Shown piece by piece: positions 5,230 to 7,450 of a DNA stretch of 7,450 nt. Each line of letters starts with the position of its first letter. Position 1 is the stretch's first letter. The translations under genes were made by a program, and so were the position numbers. Source of the DNA: Nostocaceae cyanobacterium CSSed10_463m (GTDB lineage: Bacteria; Cyanobacteriota; Cyanobacteriia; Cyanobacteriales; Nostocaceae). The notes under the pieces are model-generated. The model was not told the DNA's origin and did not search any database. It was given only the letters and a program-made list of their open reading frames with translations. Where the stretch lies: the NCBI GenBank assembly GCA_003556955.1, contig PWQB01000750.1, positions 1-7,450 of the forward strand, written 5' to 3'.

Positions 5230-6240
5230 ATGGGCAAGCAGCGTATTCTTTCTGGAGTTCAACCAACAGGTAATTACCATCTGGGTAACTACTTAGGAGC
5301 CATTCGCAACTGGGTAGAAGGTCAGAGCGAATACGATAATTACCTGTTCGTGGCTGATTTGCACGCGATTACAGTCCCACATGACCCCAAACGATTAGCG
5401 TCTGATACATATACCCTGGTGGCGCTTTATCTGGCTTGTGGTCTGGATTTAAATCATTCTACTATTTTTGTGCAATCTCACGTTTCTGCCCACAGTGAAC
5501 TTACTTGGTTGTTTAATTGCATTACACCTTTAAACTGGTTGCAAGACATGATTCAGTTTAAGGAGAAGGCGATTAAGCAGGGTGAAAATGTCAATGTCGG
5601 CTTGTTGGACTATCCTGTGCTGATGGCTGCTGATATTTTGCTGTATCAAGCTGATAAAGTGCCAGTGGGTGAAGACCAAAAGCAACATTTGGAACTGACA
5701 AGAGATATTGTTAACAGATTTAATCACCAATTTGGTCAGCCTAAACAGCCTGTGATTAAGTTACCAGAGCCTTTAATTCGTAAGGAAGGCGCAAGGGTAA
5801 TGAGTTTGGCGGATGGTACGCGCAAAATGTCGAAGTCTGATCCTTCGGATTTAAGCCGGATTAATTTACTAGACCCACCAGAACAGATTCAATATAAGAT
5901 TAAGCGCTGTAAAACTGATCAGGTTCGGGGTTTGACTTTCGATGATCCAGAACGTCCAGAGTGTAACAATTTGTTAACTCTGTATATGCTGCTGTCTGGG
6001 AAAAAGAAGGAAGAGGTCGTCGCAGAATGTCAAGATATGGGTTGGGGACAATTTAAGCCATTATTGACGGAAACGACAATTAATGCTTTAAAACCCATAC
6101 AAGAAAAATATCAGGCAATAATAGAAGATCAAGCTTATCTTAACTCGGTGTTGCGGGAAGGAAGGGAAAAGGCTGAGGCGATCGCTAATCAAACTCTGAC
6201 ACAGGTAAAAACTGCCTTGGGCTACTCTCTCCCTGTGTAA
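5230..6240 (+). CDS. trpS: tryptophanyl-tRNA synthetase
   Basis: Charges tRNA-Trp with tryptophan using ATP, in the cytoplasm; class Ic aminoacyl-tRNA synthetase, essential. The first class I signature appears as GNYHLGNYLGAI (residues 14-25, HIGH-like HLGN), the second as KMSKS (residues 199-203) in GTRKMSKSDPSD. Other family blocks are FVADLHAIT, YPVLMAADILLYQADKVPVGEDQKQHLELTRDI (broken here only in naming) and the helical anticodon-binding tail. From the ATG at 5230 the protein has 336 residues, the usual bacterial length, and begins MGKQRILSGVQPTG as is standard; the in-frame TTG at 5221 would add three atypical residues and is not preferred. No strong Shine-Dalgarno is seen. It is divergent from the methyltransferase gene and 59 bases upstream of the MetF-like gene, with a hairpin between. 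It has one HIP1 octamer near its end (6178). Confidence 0.97.
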   Translation: MGKQRILSGVQPTGNYHLGNYLGAIRNWVEGQSEYDNYLFVADLHAITVPHDPKRLASDTYTLVALYLACGLDLNHSTIFVQSHVSAHSELTWLFNCITPLNWLQDMIQFKEKAIKQGENVNVGLLDYPVLMAADILLYQADKVPVGEDQKQHLELTRDIVNRFNHQFGQPKQPVIKLPEPLIRKEGARVMSLADGTRKMSKSDPSDLSRINLLDPPEQIQYKIKRCKTDQVRGLTFDDPERPECNNLLTLYMLLSGKKKEEVVAECQDMGWGQFKPLLTETTINALKPIQEKYQAIIEDQAYLNSVLREGREKAEAIANQTLTQVKTALGYSLPV

Positions 6241-6241
6241 A

Positions 6242-6285
6242 GGTTTCGCTTTTAGGCATAATTCGTTATAGCCTTTAAGGAAACC
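6242..6285 (+). other. long imperfect hairpin between trpS and the MetF-like gene
   Basis: Two nested stems. Inner: AGGCATAA (6254-6261) pairs with TTATAGCCT (6266-6274) with one bulged A and a TTCG tetraloop. Outer: GGTTTC (6242-6247) pairs with GAAACC (6280-6285), and CTT (6249-6251) with AAG (6277-6279). No U run follows, so it is not a standard intrinsic terminator. It begins two bases after the trpS stop and ends 14 bases before the next ATG, so it could affect trpS mRNA stability or expression of the next gene. Confidence 0.55.
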
Positions 6286-6287
6286 GA

Positions 6288-6299
6288 AACATTAATGTT
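6288..6299. promoter_or_regulatory. 12-bp perfect palindrome abutting the MetF-like start codon
   Basis: AACATTAATGTT is its own reverse complement and ends at the base before the ATG. It occupies the place where a Shine-Dalgarno would be, and none is visible. It could be an operator or chance in AT-rich DNA. Confidence 0.3.
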
Positions 6300-7220
6300 A
6301 TGCAGGATACCCAAAATCCCAAAGTTTTAAATTCTTTTCGTCGCGCCGCGCAAGCAGGCGAATTTTTAGTTACCGCCGAGGTAGCACCCCCGAAGGGGGT
6401 AGATGTCACACTCATGATTTCAATGGCGGCGACCCTTAAGGGGAGGGTTCATGCTGTCAATATTACCGATGGTAGCCGCGCCGTATTGCGGATGTCTTCT
6501 TTAGTAGCCTCAGCAATTTTGTTACAAAATGGCATTGAGCCGATTTGTCAAGTTGCTTGCCGCGATCGCAATCGAATTGGTTTACAAGCTGATTTAATGG
6601 GCGCTCATGCGTTGGGTATCCGCAACATTTTAGCTTTGACTGGTGACCCGGTGAAAGTTGGTGATCATCCTCATGCTAAACCCGTGTTTGATTTGGAATC
6701 TGTGCGCCTGTTGCAACTAATTCGGAAGCTGAATCAGGGCGTTGATGATAATGAAAAGCCTTTTCCAGATGGGGCGACTGATTTATTTGCTGGTGCAGCT
6801 GTAGATCCGCAGTCTGCCAGTTGGTCAGGTTTACAAAAGCGATTTGAACGTAAAATTGAAGCCGGAGCGCAATTTTTCCAAAGTCAGATGATTACAGATT
6901 TTGAACGGCTAGAAAAATTTATGGACACCGTAGCCGTTAATTATCAAAAACCAATTTTAGCAGGGATTTTTCTGTTGAAATCAGCAAAAAATGCCCAATT
7001 TATTAATCGGTGTGTTCCTGGTGTAAATATTCCTCAACAGATGATTGATAGATTAGCAACAGCAACAGATCCTCTAGAAGAAGGAATGAAAATTGCTGCT
7101 GAACAAGTACAGACTGCACGACAATTATGCCAGGGTGTCCATATCATGGCTGTAAAACGGGAAGATTTAATTGCGCCAATTTTAGATTTGGCCGGAGTTA
7201 CACCAGTGTCTGTCAATTAA
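6300..7220 (+). CDS. metF: methylenetetrahydrofolate reductase (MetF family, short form)
   Basis: Reduces 5,10-methylene-tetrahydrofolate to 5-methyl-tetrahydrofolate, the methyl donor for methionine synthesis; flavin-dependent TIM-barrel enzyme of the cytoplasm. 306 residues, the length of a single catalytic domain without a eukaryote-type regulatory region. FLVTAEVAPPKG (residues 22-33) is the counterpart of the bacterial MetF strand with the catalytic Glu (here Glu27). HAVNITDGSRA, ILALTGDP (about residues 103-110), AGAQFFQSQMITD and PILAGIFLLKSAKNAQFINRCVPGVNIP follow the family order. The start ATG at 6300 matches the expected N-terminus. It lies 59 bases after trpS on the same strand and may be co-transcribed, though a hairpin intervenes. 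It contains one HIP1 octamer (6562). The family is clear; its electron donor, and whether it is the cell's only MTHFR, cannot be told. Confidence 0.88.
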   Translation: MQDTQNPKVLNSFRRAAQAGEFLVTAEVAPPKGVDVTLMISMAATLKGRVHAVNITDGSRAVLRMSSLVASAILLQNGIEPICQVACRDRNRIGLQADLMGAHALGIRNILALTGDPVKVGDHPHAKPVFDLESVRLLQLIRKLNQGVDDNEKPFPDGATDLFAGAAVDPQSASWSGLQKRFERKIEAGAQFFQSQMITDFERLEKFMDTVAVNYQKPILAGIFLLKSAKNAQFINRCVPGVNIPQQMIDRLATATDPLEEGMKIAAEQVQTARQLCQGVHIMAVKREDLIAPILDLAGVTPVSVN

Positions 7221-7245
7221 ATAACAGTCAAACTCTCCCCTCTTC

Positions 7246-7279
7246 TTACCGACGCTACGGTGTACACACAAGTCGGAAA
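7246..7279. repeat. inverted repeat after the MetF-like gene
   Basis: CCGAC (7249-7253) pairs with GTCGG (7272-7276), extended by TT/AA across one A-A mismatch. The loop contains the 8-bp palindrome GTGTACAC (7260-7267). It starts 26 bases after the stop codon and could shape the mRNA 3' end, but no U run follows. It may belong to another dispersed repeat family. Confidence 0.4.
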
Positions 7280-7289
7280 TTCTGACGCT

Positions 7290-7358
7290 GAATCCATATT
7301 CCGCCAAGAACTAAAGTTCATGGCTAATAGCAAAAGTCTACTAAAGTAGACTGGATTC
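7290..7358. repeat. two-hairpin structured repeat (cruciform/cloverleaf-like)
   Basis: An outer closing stem GAATCC (7290-7295) / GGATTC (7353-7358) encloses two hairpins. The first is GCCA-A-GAACT-AA-AGTTC-A-TGGC (7303-7324), a 9-bp stem with one mismatch. The second is AGTCTACT-AA-AGTAGACT (7335-7352), a perfect 8-bp stem abutting the closing stem. The linker CTAATAGC and the hairpin cores resemble, from memory, a repeat family scattered between genes of Nostoc-type genomes. No protein reads through it. Confidence 0.65.
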
Positions 7359-7450
7359 CAATACCTTTCGGTTAAGGAATGTAGAGACGTTCCATGGAAC
7401 GTCTCTACAAGGGTTTTCGGCTCACGAATTTGCTTAACCGAACAGTATTG
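7359..7450. mobile_element. MITE-like element with 18-bp terminal inverted repeats
   Basis: CAATACCTTTCGGTTAAG (7359-7376) and CTTAACCGAACAGTATTG (7433-7450) are inverted copies matching at 16 of 18 positions, giving a 92-bp non-coding element with a 30-bp palindrome inside. That is the form of a miniature inverted-repeat element mobilised by a transposase elsewhere. The right end coincides with the window end, so the repeat may extend further and a target-site duplication cannot be checked. It abuts the two-hairpin repeat exactly at 7358/7359. Confidence 0.6.
7380..7409. repeat. 30-bp perfect palindrome inside the MITE-like element
   Basis: The left arm TGTAGAGACGTTCCA is followed with no spacer by its exact reverse complement TGGAACGTCTCTACA. 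Palindromes built on GTAGAGACGTT...AACGTCTCTAC are, from memory, very common dispersed repeats in filamentous cyanobacteria. Perfect arms without a loop favour cruciform formation or a nested insertion. Confidence 0.75.

Noticed and set aside
7290..7358. tRNA or tRNA-like gene suggested by the cloverleaf-like shape
   Set aside because: There are only two internal arms, no T-arm GTTC-A box in the right place, no plausible anticodon loop (loops are two bases) and no CCA end.

Overview
The window looks like the chromosome of a filamentous, probably heterocyst-forming (Nostoc/Anabaena-type) cyanobacterium. Reasons: the octamer GCGATCGC (HIP1) occurs five times (752, 1460, 2049, 6178, 6562); there are short tandem heptamer/octamer repeats and dispersed palindromic repeats of the kind common in those genomes; and the TrpS, MetF-like, GlgP and DUF429 proteins read like cyanobacterial versions. 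The assignment rests on recalled family features, not on a search.

Layout. 1-1884 (+): 3' three quarters of an alpha-glucan phosphorylase gene, cut by the window edge. 1885-1994: tandem repeats between two convergent genes. 1995-2747 (-): a DUF429 protein with an apparent in-frame insertion of a dispersed repeat. 2748-5079: a complete controller-regulated Type II restriction-modification (R-M) module, made of a C-box promoter, a C protein gene, an overlapping zinc-finger HNH restriction endonuclease gene, and a convergent C5-cytosine methyltransferase gene with its own promoter. 5230-6240 (+): trpS. 6242-6299: a long imperfect hairpin and a 12-bp palindrome. 6300-7220 (+): a short MetF-type methylenetetrahydrofolate reductase. 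7221-7450: no gene, but dense repeat structure, ending in a MITE-like element that finishes exactly at the window edge.

The most interesting part is the R-M module. Two 11-bp sites fitting GACNNATAGTC, 15 bp apart, straddle a plausible promoter whose -10 box is so close to the C gene ATG that the message may be leaderless. A third site of the same type (GACATATTGTC) covers the likely transcription start of the methyltransferase. Together with the convergent CR / M layout this matches the logic known for Esp1396I: C first activates and then represses its own CR operon, and represses M from a single site. The circuit is inferred; the sites and gene order are seen directly. Here it is paired with an HNH nuclease and an m5C methyltransferase of unknown specificity. 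The module has no HIP1 site although the flanks have five, which fits acquisition by transfer.

The flanking genes (glycogen breakdown, tryptophanyl-tRNA charging, one-carbon metabolism) are housekeeping and have no evident functional tie to the R-M genes.
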